From an uncultured Francisellaceae bacterium (lineage in GTDB: Bacteria; Pseudomonadota; Gammaproteobacteria; UBA6186; Azoamicaceae): a stretch of 39,623 bases of DNA. Below are positions 19,054-27,016 of this stretch, piece after piece. The position numbers were made by a program, and so were the translations under genes. Under the pieces are notes generated by a model, which had not been told where the DNA came from, did no database searches, and saw nothing but the letters and a program-made list of their open reading frames with translations. Location: NCBI GenBank assembly GCA_945956915.1, contig CAMFJH010000019.1, positions 1 to 39,623 of the forward strand. Reading direction: 5' to 3'. Every line of letters begins with the position of its first letter. Position 1 is the stretch's first letter.

Positions 19054-19298
19054 TCTTCTTTCCATTCATCTTTACCAGTTAATATTTTGTCTTTGGCTAA
19101 GCTATAGATATCTAAATTTACAGCAGCAAGAATACGAAAAACAGTATCCATTTTTGTATTCTCGGGTCTATTTTCGAATGCAGAGACAGTTGCTTGCTTA
19201 ATACCTATCAAATCGCCCACAGCGGCTTGGCTTAAAGACAATTTTTTTCGTTGACTCACCACGAGTAGCGCTAAATCGCGAGGGGAATGTATTAGCAT
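19047..19298 (-). CDS. hipB: HipB antitoxin, HTH repressor
   Basis: Antitoxin and transcriptional repressor of the hipBA operon. The ATG at 19298 is preferred because GGGAGG lies nine bases upstream and the N-terminus (MLIHSPRDLA) then aligns with E. coli HipB; an ATG 12 codons further up has no usable site. The 83-residue protein has a Cro/CI-type helix-turn-helix at about residues 20-42 (LSLSQAAVGDLIGIKQATVS) followed by FENRPENT. It ends in Trp83 (DEWKEEW), matching the C-terminal Trp of E. coli HipB, part of the tail recognised for degradation by Lon and inserted in HipA. Three operator-like sites lie upstream. Confidence 0.93.
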   Translation of the reverse strand: MLIHSPRDLALLVVSQRKKLSLSQAAVGDLIGIKQATVSAFENRPENTKMDTVFRILAAVNLDIYSLAKDKILTGKDEWKEEW

Positions 19299-19331
19299 TT
19301 TAAACAGCCTCCCACTTAATATTCTTGGAAT

Positions 19332-19405
19332 CATCCCTTACAAGGGGTAAAACTAAGTATATACCCTCTAGGGTATAAAATCAAGATTATCCCCTAAAGA
19401 GGATA
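19332..19405 (-). promoter_or_regulatory. Three HipB operator-like sites
   Basis: Three inverted repeats of the form five bases-N8-five bases. Site 1 is CATCC-N8-GGGTA (19332-19349), site 2 TATAC-N8-GTATA (19360-19377), site 3 TATCC-N8-GGATA (19388-19405). Site 3 is identical to the E. coli HipB operator consensus TATCCN8GGATA; the others are variants. Centres are exactly 28 bases apart. Site 2 overlaps the predicted hipB promoter, as expected for autorepression. Confidence 0.8.
19356..19384 (-). promoter_or_regulatory. hipBA promoter
   Basis: On the minus strand TTGATT (19379-19384) and TATACT (19356-19361) are separated by 17 bases. Operator-like site 2 covers the spacer and touches the -10 element, so HipB binding would block RNA polymerase. 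Confidence 0.7.
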
Positions 19406-19432
19406 ATAAACTATGAGAAGAAGAGGATGTAA

Positions 19433-20881
19433 TTACCAAAGGCCTAAGATTTTCCACCATGTGGATCCCACTAGTGCCCAGATGAGTATATTAATAACAC
19501 TTAGAATGCCACCAATACGCCACCAGTCTTTGACACTGATACAGTTAGAGCCAAAATACACGGGTGCAGTCCCTGTGCCGTAATGGGTGATGCCTGCACA
19601 AAGAGAAGACATGGCTGCCAGCAACATCACCGCTATAAAGGGTGGGGCACCCGCTGTGATAGCGATAAGAGCAAAAGCACTGTACATAGAACTGATGTGC
19701 GCAGAAATACTGGCAAATAAATAATGACTATAAAAGTATAATAAAGTAATAATCCCCAGTGAAGTTATCCAATGCATAGGACTGACAAAAGTTTGTACAT
19801 GCTCACTACACCAGCTGATCATGCCAAATTCAGACAGGAAACTAGACATCATTAAAAAAGTAGCCAGCCAAATAAAAGTATGCCAAGCATTGTGTTCTTT
19901 TAGGATATCTTCCCAATGAAGAACACCCGTGGCTAAAAGTATACCCAGTCCTAAAAACGCTGCACTGGTGGCATTAATATCCCATTGATCGCCTGCAATC
20001 CAAAGCATAAGCAGTAAACCAAAAGTACCCAGCATGATCCATTCTTGTTTCTTGAGTTTACCCATTTCTTTAAGCTTTTCTTTGGCAAATTGAGGTGCCT
20101 CGGGTGTGCTACTGATGCTTGGCGGATAGAGCTTATAAAGGATCAGAGGTAAAACAGCTAAATTGATTAACCCTGGTACTATCGCAGCCGTACACCAAGA
20201 CATCCATGAAATATCCACCCCTAGCTCTTCTGCAAAGCCCGCAGTCAGAGGGTTACCCGCCATTGCTGTTAAAAACATGGCACTGGTAATGATATTGGCT
20301 TGATAACACAATTTAAGTAAAAAAGCTGCAATATTGCGTTCTGTGCCTTTTTCTGCAGTACTGCCATATTCTTCGTTGAGGGCTGTTACGATAGGGTAAA
20401 CAATCCCAGCTCCCCGAGCGGTATTGCTGGGCGTAAAAGGTGCTAATAAAAGCTCTGTACTCACAAGGCCATAAGCCAGCCCCAAAGTGCTTCGCCCCAT
20501 CACGGCGACAAAACAATAGGCAATACGGGCACCCAATCCAGTTTTTATAAATCCACGTGCCAATAAAAAGGCAATAAAAGTAAGCCAAACGATAGGTGAG
20601 TTAAAACTAGACAACGATTGTTTAAGGGTAAGGGTTTGGGTAATGGTGCAAGCACTGATAGCCAATATGCACAAAGCACCCATGGGTAAGCACTTTAGCA
20701 TCACAGCAATGATGGTTGTGACGAAAATGCCGAATAAATGCCAGGTTTGTAAATCTAAACCTTCAGGAGTTGGAATAAACCAAAGTGCAAAAAACAGAAG
20801 CGATACACCGATAACGGGGTTGAAGCGAAATGATTTAAAAAAACTTTTCTCAGCTTGATAAGGGGCGCTCACCTGGTTCAT
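19433..20881 (-). CDS. DASS/SLC13-type dicarboxylate transporter
   Basis: Inner-membrane carrier of the divalent anion:Na+ symporter family, closest in pattern to CitT/TtdT and plant 2-oxoglutarate/malate translocators, which move C4-C6 di- and tricarboxylates. The 482-residue protein has about 12 hydrophobic segments. The two substrate and ion signatures are visible: PFTPSNTARGAG in the first half and HYGTGTAPVYFGSN in the second. GFIKTGLGARIAY and FLTAMAGNPL are further family blocks. TAGGAG precedes the ATG. The gene lies upstream of hipBA on the same strand, but hipBA has its own promoter. The exact substrate cannot be read from sequence. Confidence 0.88.
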   Translation of the reverse strand: MNQVSAPYQAEKSFFKSFRFNPVIGVSLLFFALWFIPTPEGLDLQTWHLFGIFVTTIIAVMLKCLPMGALCILAISACTITQTLTLKQSLSSFNSPIVWLTFIAFLLARGFIKTGLGARIAYCFVAVMGRSTLGLAYGLVSTELLLAPFTPSNTARGAGIVYPIVTALNEEYGSTAEKGTERNIAAFLLKLCYQANIITSAMFLTAMAGNPLTAGFAEELGVDISWMSWCTAAIVPGLINLAVLPLILYKLYPPSISSTPEAPQFAKEKLKEMGKLKKQEWIMLGTFGLLLMLWIAGDQWDINATSAAFLGLGILLATGVLHWEDILKEHNAWHTFIWLATFLMMSSFLSEFGMISWCSEHVQTFVSPMHWITSLGIITLLYFYSHYLFASISAHISSMYSAFALIAITAGAPPFIAVMLLAAMSSLCAGITHYGTGTAPVYFGSNCISVKDWWRIGGILSVINILIWALVGSTWWKILGLW

Positions 20882-20984
20882 TTTTAGGCTCCTAGATTAA
20901 AGTTGATTTCATCATGCAAGATTTTTCAGGAAATCGCAATAGTTTGATAAATACATTATACCATTATCATTCATGAATTTTTAT

Positions 20985-21000
20985 CTGTTTGTGCAAACAG
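20985..21000. promoter_or_regulatory. LexA-box-like palindrome upstream of smc
   Basis: CTGTTTGTGCAAACAG is a 7+7 perfect inverted repeat with a two-base centre and fits CTGT-N8-ACAG, the core of the gammaproteobacterial LexA operator. It abuts TATAAT at 21001-21006, a good -10 hexamer for rightward transcription toward smc, though no clear -35 is seen. It may be a genuine repressor site or just a palindrome. Confidence 0.45.
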
Positions 21001-21022
21001 TATAATAGTGGGTCATCGGTGC

Positions 21023-21056
21023 TTATTTAACCCTCATCCGGGTGAGGGTTAAATAA
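21023..21056. repeat. Perfect 14-bp hairpin between the divergent genes
   Basis: TTATTTAACCCTCA at 21023-21036 pairs exactly with TGAGGGTTAAATAA at 21043-21056 around the loop TCCGGG. It lies between the DASS transporter and smc, downstream of the TATAAT at 21001, so it would be in the smc leader if that promoter is used. No U-run follows; it resembles a dispersed intergenic palindrome more than a terminator. Confidence 0.6.
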
Positions 21057-21165
21057 AATCACGAGTACCTTCCCCTATTTGCACGTGCATCTCTAGAGGT
21101 TATAGGTTATTCTATAGTTTATTCTGTTTGTTATGTTGAGTCCCTTTTTATTGGGTTTATGAGAG

Positions 21166-24100
21166 ATGCGATTAAAAAAAATTAAGCTTGCTGGCTTTAA
21201 ATCTTTTGTGGATCCTACCACCTTGGAACTTCCAAGTGAATTGGTTGGTATTATTGGTCCTAATGGATGTGGAAAATCAAATGTGATTGATGCTGTGCGT
21301 TGGGTTTTGGGGGAAAGTTCCGCCAAGAACTTACGTGGCGAATCGATGAGCGACGTTATCTTTAACGGTTCTACTACTCGTAAACCGGTAGGACAAGCCT
21401 CGATCGAATTGATATTCGATAATAATGAAGGTAAATTGATGGGTCAATTTGCCAGTTACGCTGAGATTACAGTTAGAAGAGAAGCGACTCGAGATGGTAA
21501 ATCTCGGTATTCTTTAAATGGCACAGTCTGCCGTCGACGCGATATTACCGAGCTTTTTTTGGGTACAGGCTTAGGACCTAGAAGTTATGCTATTATTGAA
21601 CAAGGCATGATCTCGAAATTAATTGAAGCACGCCCAGAAGATTTACGTGCCTTTTTAGAAGAAGCTGCAGGGATATCTTTATATAAAAAGCGTAGACAAG
21701 AGACTGAAAACCGTATTAAGCATACTCGAGAGAATTTAGATCGAATTTCAGATATCACTCAGGAACTCGAAAAGCAATTAGAACGCTTGAAACGTCAATC
21801 CGATGCTGCCATCAAATTTAAGCAATATAAAGCTGAGGAAGATAAATTAGAAGCTGAATTGGCGACTTTACGTTGGCAAGTGTTAAATGATCAGTCCACA
21901 AACCGATCCTTAGAGATTAAGACACTGGCCACTGCTCTGGAAGAAAAACAAGCCTTGCGGGGGCGCATCGATAGAGAATTGGAACAGGGTCGTATCGATC
22001 ATACTGAAAAAAATGATGCACTGAATACCCAACAGAGTATTTATTATGATTTGGGTGCACGTATTGCCCGGGTTGAGCAAACCTTAGAACACTATAAAGA
22101 GCGGCAAAGCCAATTGCAAAGTGATTTGGAACAAGTTTTGTCTCAGTGCACTAAAGCCAATGAACAAGTACACCTGGATGAAGATCGACTTTTAGCAGTC
22201 CAACAAAGCACGGAAGAGTTGGAAGTAAAATTTGATACGCTTCAAACCATGGTACTGGAAGAAGAAGGTGCTTTGGAAGCAGCTGAAGAAGCCTTAAAAA
22301 TATGGACTCAAGGGTTTGAGGTTTTTAGCCAAGAGGCTTTGCATCCTGCAAAAACCACTGAAATTGAAAAAAATCGCATTGAGCAATTGGAAAGACATGC
22401 TCAAGAAACCTATCACCGCTTAAGTCGATTGACGGATGAATTGGCAAGTTTAAATGTGGTGGCCTTAGAGTTGGAATGCGAAGGCTTAAGCGTTACTTTG
22501 ACGGATCGTGAATTGGCACAAGAGCAATATCAAGAAAAATTAGAAGAATTAAGCTCTGAGATTCAAAGCCTGCGTGCCCAATTAAGCGAAAACAATAAGG
22601 CTATTAATAATTTGCAACATGAAGAACAAATACTAAAAGGCAAAGAAGCTTCTTTACAGACGCTACAGCAAGCTGCTTTGGGCAAAACAGACCAGGGTGT
22701 TATTAAATGGCTAGAAACAACTGGCATAGAAAATGCACCACGTCTGGGTGAGGGGTTGATAGTTGAACCTGGGTATGAGCAGGCTATAGAAACTGTATTG
22801 GGTAAAGCATTGGAAGCTGTTTGTATTAATGAATTATCTTCTGTTCAATCCGTACTGGAAAACTTATCGATTGGACAGCTGATGCTATTAGAGGCTGACA
22901 GCGTACCTAAACCTGCCGCTTTAAGCACTCGATATGGTGCACAGACACTGGCTTCCAAAATACGAACCTCAAGCTATGCAGAGCATTTAAAGGCGCTACT
23001 AGAAGGTATTTATGTAGTAGAGGATTTACAAACAGCCTTTGATTTGCGCGCTCAATTGATGCCTACTGAATCGGTAATTACACAACAAGGTATTTGGTTA
23101 AGCACACAATGGGTGAAAGTATATAAAGGCGAAGAAGGGCATACAGGCTTATTAAGAAGGGAAGCCCAATTAAAAGAAATGACTGAACGATTAATGGTGC
23201 TTGATGTCCAGTTGGATGAAGCCCGTGGGCGTATGGAAGAACAAGAAGAACAACTACAAAACTTTGAGCAAGATCAAGCAGAGCTTAGACGCTCTCATCA
23301 AGATTTGAGTAGAGAAATTCAAGGATATGCTACTGAATTAAGTGCTAAACAAACCCGTTTAGAAAATAGCAAAAACCGTATTCAGCGTTTACAAGAAGAT
23401 ATTGCAAACCATCAAGTACAATTGGATGGTGGACAAGAAGAAGTGCAAAGCGCGCGTATTGCTTTACAAGCAGCGTTAGATGCGATGGCTGATAACAGCG
23501 CACGAAAAGAAATTCTATTACAGGAACGGGATAATCTCAGAACGACAGTCAGCGAAACATCCGAGCGTGCAAAAAATGCGAGAACGGCCTACCATACGCA
23601 TGCAGTACAAAGAGAAACTTTGCGTACGCAACATCAGGCCATTGTAGAGGGTATAGAGCGTTTAAAAGAACAACAAGCGGATTTATTAACACGTCAGTCT
23701 GCTATTGAACGCGAATTGAATCAAAAAGATACAGCAGAACAAGATAGAACCCAATTAGAAGCTTTGTTAGATCAGCGTTTAACTGTAGAACAAGATTTGA
23801 ATGAAGCCAGGGAAGCATTAGATGCCATAGAACAAGATTTACGATCCAAAGAGAAAGGACGTGCTACTTTCGAACACGAAAGTGAGTTTTTAAGGACACA
23901 ATTAGAAAACTTAAAAATGGAATGGCAAGCCTTAGAAGTGCGTTCTCAGACGGTGCAAGAAAAATTATCGGAATTTGGTTTGTCGCCCGAGCAAGTTTTA
24001 GAAAGCATTCCTAAAGAAGCCACAGAAGAGGCATGGGCTAGATCATTAGAAGAGGTAAGCACACGTATTCAACGCTTAGGGGCTATTAATTTAGCTGCAA

Positions 24101-24690
24101 TAGAAGAGTATGAAATTGAAGCTGAACGCAAAACGTATTTGGACATGCAGTATAAAGATTTAACCGAAGCTTTAGAGACATTAGAAAATGCTATTCGTAA
24201 AATCGATAAAGAAACTCGGCAATGTTTTAAAGAAACCTTTGACAAAGTCAATGCAGAGTTCCAAGTTTTGTTTCCTAAGTTATTTGGAGGCGGACAAGCA
24301 TATTTAGAATTGGTTGGAGAAGATTTATTAGAAGCAGGCATCACTGTTATGGCAAGGCCACCAGGTAAACGCAACAGTACCATTCATCTACTCTCGGGTG
24401 GAGAGAAAGCCTTGACGGCTGTTTCTTTAGTATTTGCAATATTCCACTTAAATCCGGCCCCTTTTTGTATGTTGGATGAAGTGGATGCACCTTTAGATGA
24501 TGCTAATGTAGGCCGCTTTTGTAGATTGGTGCAACATATGTCTCAACATATTCAATTTATTATCATTACCCATAATAAATTGGCGATGGAGGTTGCCCAT
24601 CATTTAATCGGTGTCACAATGAAAGAGCCGGGGGTATCTCGATTGGTATCGGTAGATGTAGAGCAAGCAGTGGCTTTAATTGAAACGTAA
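21166..24690 (+). CDS. smc: Chromosome segregation protein SMC
   Basis: Large ATPase that compacts and segregates the chromosome with ScpA and ScpB. The 1174-residue protein is full length. The N-terminal head carries Walker A GPNGCGKS at 31-38; long coiled coils run from about residues 165-515 and 650-1000; the hinge lies near 520-640 (EGLIVEPGYEQAIETVLG). The C-terminal head has the ABC signature LSGGEKALTAV at 1076-1086 and Walker B MLDEVDAPLDD with Asp1104 and Glu1105. Upstream are a TATAAT, a palindrome and a hairpin; the ribosome-binding site is weak (GAGAG adjacent to the ATG). zipA follows after 19 bases, the usual gammaproteobacterial smc-zipA order. Confidence 0.97.
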   Translation: MRLKKIKLAGFKSFVDPTTLELPSELVGIIGPNGCGKSNVIDAVRWVLGESSAKNLRGESMSDVIFNGSTTRKPVGQASIELIFDNNEGKLMGQFASYAEITVRREATRDGKSRYSLNGTVCRRRDITELFLGTGLGPRSYAIIEQGMISKLIEARPEDLRAFLEEAAGISLYKKRRQETENRIKHTRENLDRISDITQELEKQLERLKRQSDAAIKFKQYKAEEDKLEAELATLRWQVLNDQSTNRSLEIKTLATALEEKQALRGRIDRELEQGRIDHTEKNDALNTQQSIYYDLGARIARVEQTLEHYKERQSQLQSDLEQVLSQCTKANEQVHLDEDRLLAVQQSTEELEVKFDTLQTMVLEEEGALEAAEEALKIWTQGFEVFSQEALHPAKTTEIEKNRIEQLERHAQETYHRLSRLTDELASLNVVALELECEGLSVTLTDRELAQEQYQEKLEELSSEIQSLRAQLSENNKAINNLQHEEQILKGKEASLQTLQQAALGKTDQGVIKWLETTGIENAPRLGEGLIVEPGYEQAIETVLGKALEAVCINELSSVQSVLENLSIGQLMLLEADSVPKPAALSTRYGAQTLASKIRTSSYAEHLKALLEGIYVVEDLQTAFDLRAQLMPTESVITQQGIWLSTQWVKVYKGEEGHTGLLRREAQLKEMTERLMVLDVQLDEARGRMEEQEEQLQNFEQDQAELRRSHQDLSREIQGYATELSAKQTRLENSKNRIQRLQEDIANHQVQLDGGQEEVQSARIALQAALDAMADNSARKEILLQERDNLRTTVSETSERAKNARTAYHTHAVQRETLRTQHQAIVEGIERLKEQQADLLTRQSAIERELNQKDTAEQDRTQLEALLDQRLTVEQDLNEAREALDAIEQDLRSKEKGRATFEHESEFLRTQLENLKMEWQALEVRSQTVQEKLSEFGLSPEQVLESIPKEATEEAWARSLEEVSTRIQRLGAINLAAIEEYEIEAERKTYLDMQYKDLTEALETLENAIRKIDKETRQCFKETFDKVNAEFQVLFPKLFGGGQAYLELVGEDLLEAGITVMARPPGKRNSTIHLLSGGEKALTAVSLVFAIFHLNPAPFCMLDEVDAPLDDANVGRFCRLVQHMSQHIQFIIITHNKLAMEVAHHLIGVTMKEPGVSRLVSVDVEQAVALIET

Positions 24691-24709
24691 AACAGGAGGG
24701 AGTTAAGTC

Positions 24710-25396
24710 ATGGAAACCAGTTTACGATTAGTTCTATTAGGAGTTGGTTGTGTAGTATTAATAGGTCTTTGTTGGGATTTATTTAGGGGGCGTGCTAAAA
24801 AGAAAAGTGCTGCGTATTCTCAATATCCAGAAAAAAAACAAACTAAAACTGTGTTAATGCCCGAAACAAAATCTTATGCTCATCCAGAAACGGATTTATC
24901 GAGTTTTGAAGAGGTTGTATTGTTAAAAACATCTAAACCTGCAGAAACTGTTGAAACGGGGGCAGAGGGGGTTGCTAATGATATTATCGCGCTTAGCGTT
25001 ATGGCTAGACAACCTGGAGTGTTTTTAGGTAAAAAACTACTAGATGTTTTTGTTGAAGCCCAATTAGAGTTTGGTGAGATGGATATTTTTCATCGTTATG
25101 ACGCACGGGAAGATAGAGAGCCTATTTTTAGTGTGGCTTCGGCTGTAGAACCGGGTATTTTTGACTTAAACAAAATGGACACCATGGTGACTCCAGGCTT
25201 AATGTTATTTTTCAGTTTGACAACCCCTAATCAATCTATTGCTGCTTTCGAACTGATGTTAAGAATTGCACGTCAATTGGCACAACGCTTAGATGGTGAA
25301 TTAAGAGACGATAGAAGACGTTTGTTAAACGCACAATCAATAGAAAATTACCGTGAAAAAGTTAGGATGGTGGGGCTGCGGCGGCACGCAACCTAA
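24710..25396 (+). CDS. zipA: Cell division protein ZipA
   Basis: Inner-membrane division protein that tethers FtsZ polymers to the membrane at the septum. The 228-residue protein has one N-terminal membrane segment (about residues 6-23, then a basic RGRAKKK patch), a short variable linker, and the C-terminal FtsZ-binding domain from about residue 88 (IIALSVMARQPGVFLGKKLL; later FFSLTTPNQSIAAFELMLRI). The linker is shorter than in E. coli ZipA (328 residues). The start has a strong AGGAGG at 24694-24699. smc lies immediately upstream; ligA, which often follows, is absent, and the gene runs 35 bases into a convergent transporter gene. Confidence 0.92.
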   Translation: METSLRLVLLGVGCVVLIGLCWDLFRGRAKKKSAAYSQYPEKKQTKTVLMPETKSYAHPETDLSSFEEVVLLKTSKPAETVETGAEGVANDIIALSVMARQPGVFLGKKLLDVFVEAQLEFGEMDIFHRYDAREDREPIFSVASAVEPGIFDLNKMDTMVTPGLMLFFSLTTPNQSIAAFELMLRIARQLAQRLDGELRDDRRRLLNAQSIENYREKVRMVGLRRHAT

Positions 25397-26297
25397 GGGG
25401 TAGCATCCCATTGACGGATGCTATCCCCAATAAAATCAATAAAGAAGCGAGCAAGAAATTAAAGCTTAAGCTTTCTTTAAGAAACACAACGCCTAAAAGC
25501 GTTCCGAAAATAGGTAATAAATAATTGGACATGGCCAAAGTGGTCACTCCAAACTTAGTCAGCACATGGTGATAAAGCACAAAAGCGCAGACTGTGCCCA
25601 GCATGCATAAACCGAAAATACCGCCCCAAGCATTGAAAGAAACTTCGTTTAGCGTTAAGGGTGGATCGATTAATATCGCTATGGGTAATAGATAAACAAG
25701 AGAGCTTAGTAATTGCAGGGTAGGCACTACGAAAGGCGGTGCTTTATGTGTATATTTACGTGCATAAATAATACCCACAGCATAGCTGCAAGATCCTAAA
25801 AAGCTGAACATTATACCCATAGGATCTAAAGCTGCTGCATCTGGGCTTGAATAGGTTTTAATCAAAGCCGGTATAAATAGCACCCCGAATCCGGATAATC
25901 CTAAGATAACCCCAAGGATTTTTTCTAAGGTTAAGCGTTCATCTTCTAAAAAGATATTGGCTAAAATCACTGTTAATACGGGTGTCATCCCATTAATAAG
26001 AGCAGAAAGGCTGGTCGGAATGGTGGTCAGCGAATAACAAAAGCAAACAAAAGGGAAACCATTGGTAAAAAATCCAAGCACAAAGCAATTTTTCCAAAAT
26101 TTAAAATGTGTTTTTGGGGAAGGGAACTGAACACGTCTTAGCTTTAATAAAAGCAATAATAACAAGCCCCCAAGGCCTACACGTAAACATACCAAGCTAA
26201 AGGGCGCGATGTCGTCTAAAGCCAATTTATAGAATAAATAAGAAGTAGAAGACAGGGCTCCTAAAACCATCATTTCTAAAATACCACTTTGTTTCAT
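25362..26297 (-). CDS. EamA/DMT-family transporter
   Basis: Predicted inner-membrane exporter of the drug/metabolite transporter superfamily. The 311-residue protein has about ten hydrophobic segments arranged as two EamA repeats, the first ending near residue 140 (SALINGMTPVLTVILANIFL, then DERLTLEKILGVILGLSGFG) and the second near the end (TTLAMSNYLLPIFGTLLGVV, then FLKESL). Substrates in this family range from amino acids to small metabolites and cannot be told from sequence. Its last 35 bases overlap the end of zipA on the other strand. It stands alone, with about 145 AT-rich bases separating it from the rhomboid gene upstream. Confidence 0.85.
   Translation of the reverse strand: MKQSGILEMMVLGALSSTSYLFYKLALDDIAPFSLVCLRVGLGGLLLLLLLKLRRVQFPSPKTHFKFWKNCFVLGFFTNGFPFVCFCYSLTTIPTSLSALINGMTPVLTVILANIFLEDERLTLEKILGVILGLSGFGVLFIPALIKTYSSPDAAALDPMGIMFSFLGSCSYAVGIIYARKYTHKAPPFVVPTLQLLSSLVYLLPIAILIDPPLTLNEVSFNAWGGIFGLCMLGTVCAFVLYHHVLTKFGVTTLAMSNYLLPIFGTLLGVVFLKESLSFNFLLASLLILLGIASVNGMLPLRLRAAAAPPS
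25397..25428. repeat. 12-bp hairpin at the zipA 3' end
   Basis: GGGGTAGCATCC at 25397-25408 pairs with GGATGCTATCCC at 25416-25427 (one G-T pair) around a seven-base loop. It begins directly after the zipA stop codon and lies within the coding end of the convergent transporter gene. It may protect or help end zipA transcripts, though no U-run follows. Confidence 0.5.
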
Positions 26298-26443
26298 ATG
26301 AGTTCCCAGTCGATGTCAAATTTATTAAGCTAAGTCACATATTTTCTCATATTCAAGTAAAAATTTATATAACTGTTTAAATATATAGTGCCCTTAAAAT
26401 ATAATTTGTTTAGTTTTTTTCAGAAATTTTCAGTCTTACAGCT

Positions 26444-27016
26444 CTAATGCAAGTAATAAGCGCTAGCGATACCGCCTATAAAACCAAATAAATGACTTTC
26501 CCAGGATATTTTTTCTTCTTGGGGGAACAGGCCTAGAAAAATACCGGCAAAATAATAACCCACTAAAACAGCTAAAACGAGACTGGATAAACTGGGTTGG
26601 ACATAAGCCGTTGCCAGTAAAAATCCAAAATATCCAGATACCAACCCACTGGCACCCAAATGTATGGCCCGTCGTCCGGCAATCCATACCAGTAATCCTC
26701 CAATTATCGTGACAAGCACCGTAACCGTTAGAAAAATATTCAAGCCTTGGGCTAAAATAAGTAATCCTAGAGCAAATAAGGGAATCGTATTAAAAAATAA
26801 ATGATTAAAATTTTGGTGTAAAATAGGTGAAAATAGAATGCCCGCAAGACCCGTGAGATGTCTGGGATAAATGCCTAAAACATTTAATCGAGAGCCTGTG
26901 ATCCAATTTAAAATATTAATTCCCCAAAGAGCAGCTATGCAATATAACCAGGGTATTAAATATTGCTTACTTTGCGCTAAAAAATTATACAGTTCGTTCG
27001 CTAAGTTTTGGATCAT
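26444..27016 (-). CDS. Rhomboid-family intramembrane serine protease
   Basis: 190-residue polytopic membrane protein with the core rhomboid layout of about six membrane segments. HLGASG at 119-124 contains the catalytic Ser123, SWESH contains His175 as the dyad partner, and FNHLFFN at 70-76 supplies His72 and Asn76 for the oxyanion site. It should cleave single-span membrane proteins within the bilayer. No GlpG-type cytoplasmic domain is present. Its first 32 bases overlap the end of the RND pump gene, so it is co-transcribed and probably coupled. Catalysis is likely since all key residues are present; substrates are unknown. Confidence 0.87.
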   Translation of the reverse strand: MIQNLANELYNFLAQSKQYLIPWLYCIAALWGINILNWITGSRLNVLGIYPRHLTGLAGILFSPILHQNFNHLFFNTIPLFALGLLILAQGLNIFLTVTVLVTIIGGLLVWIAGRRAIHLGASGLVSGYFGFLLATAYVQPSLSSLVLAVLVGYYFAGIFLGLFPQEEKISWESHLFGFIGGIASAYYLH

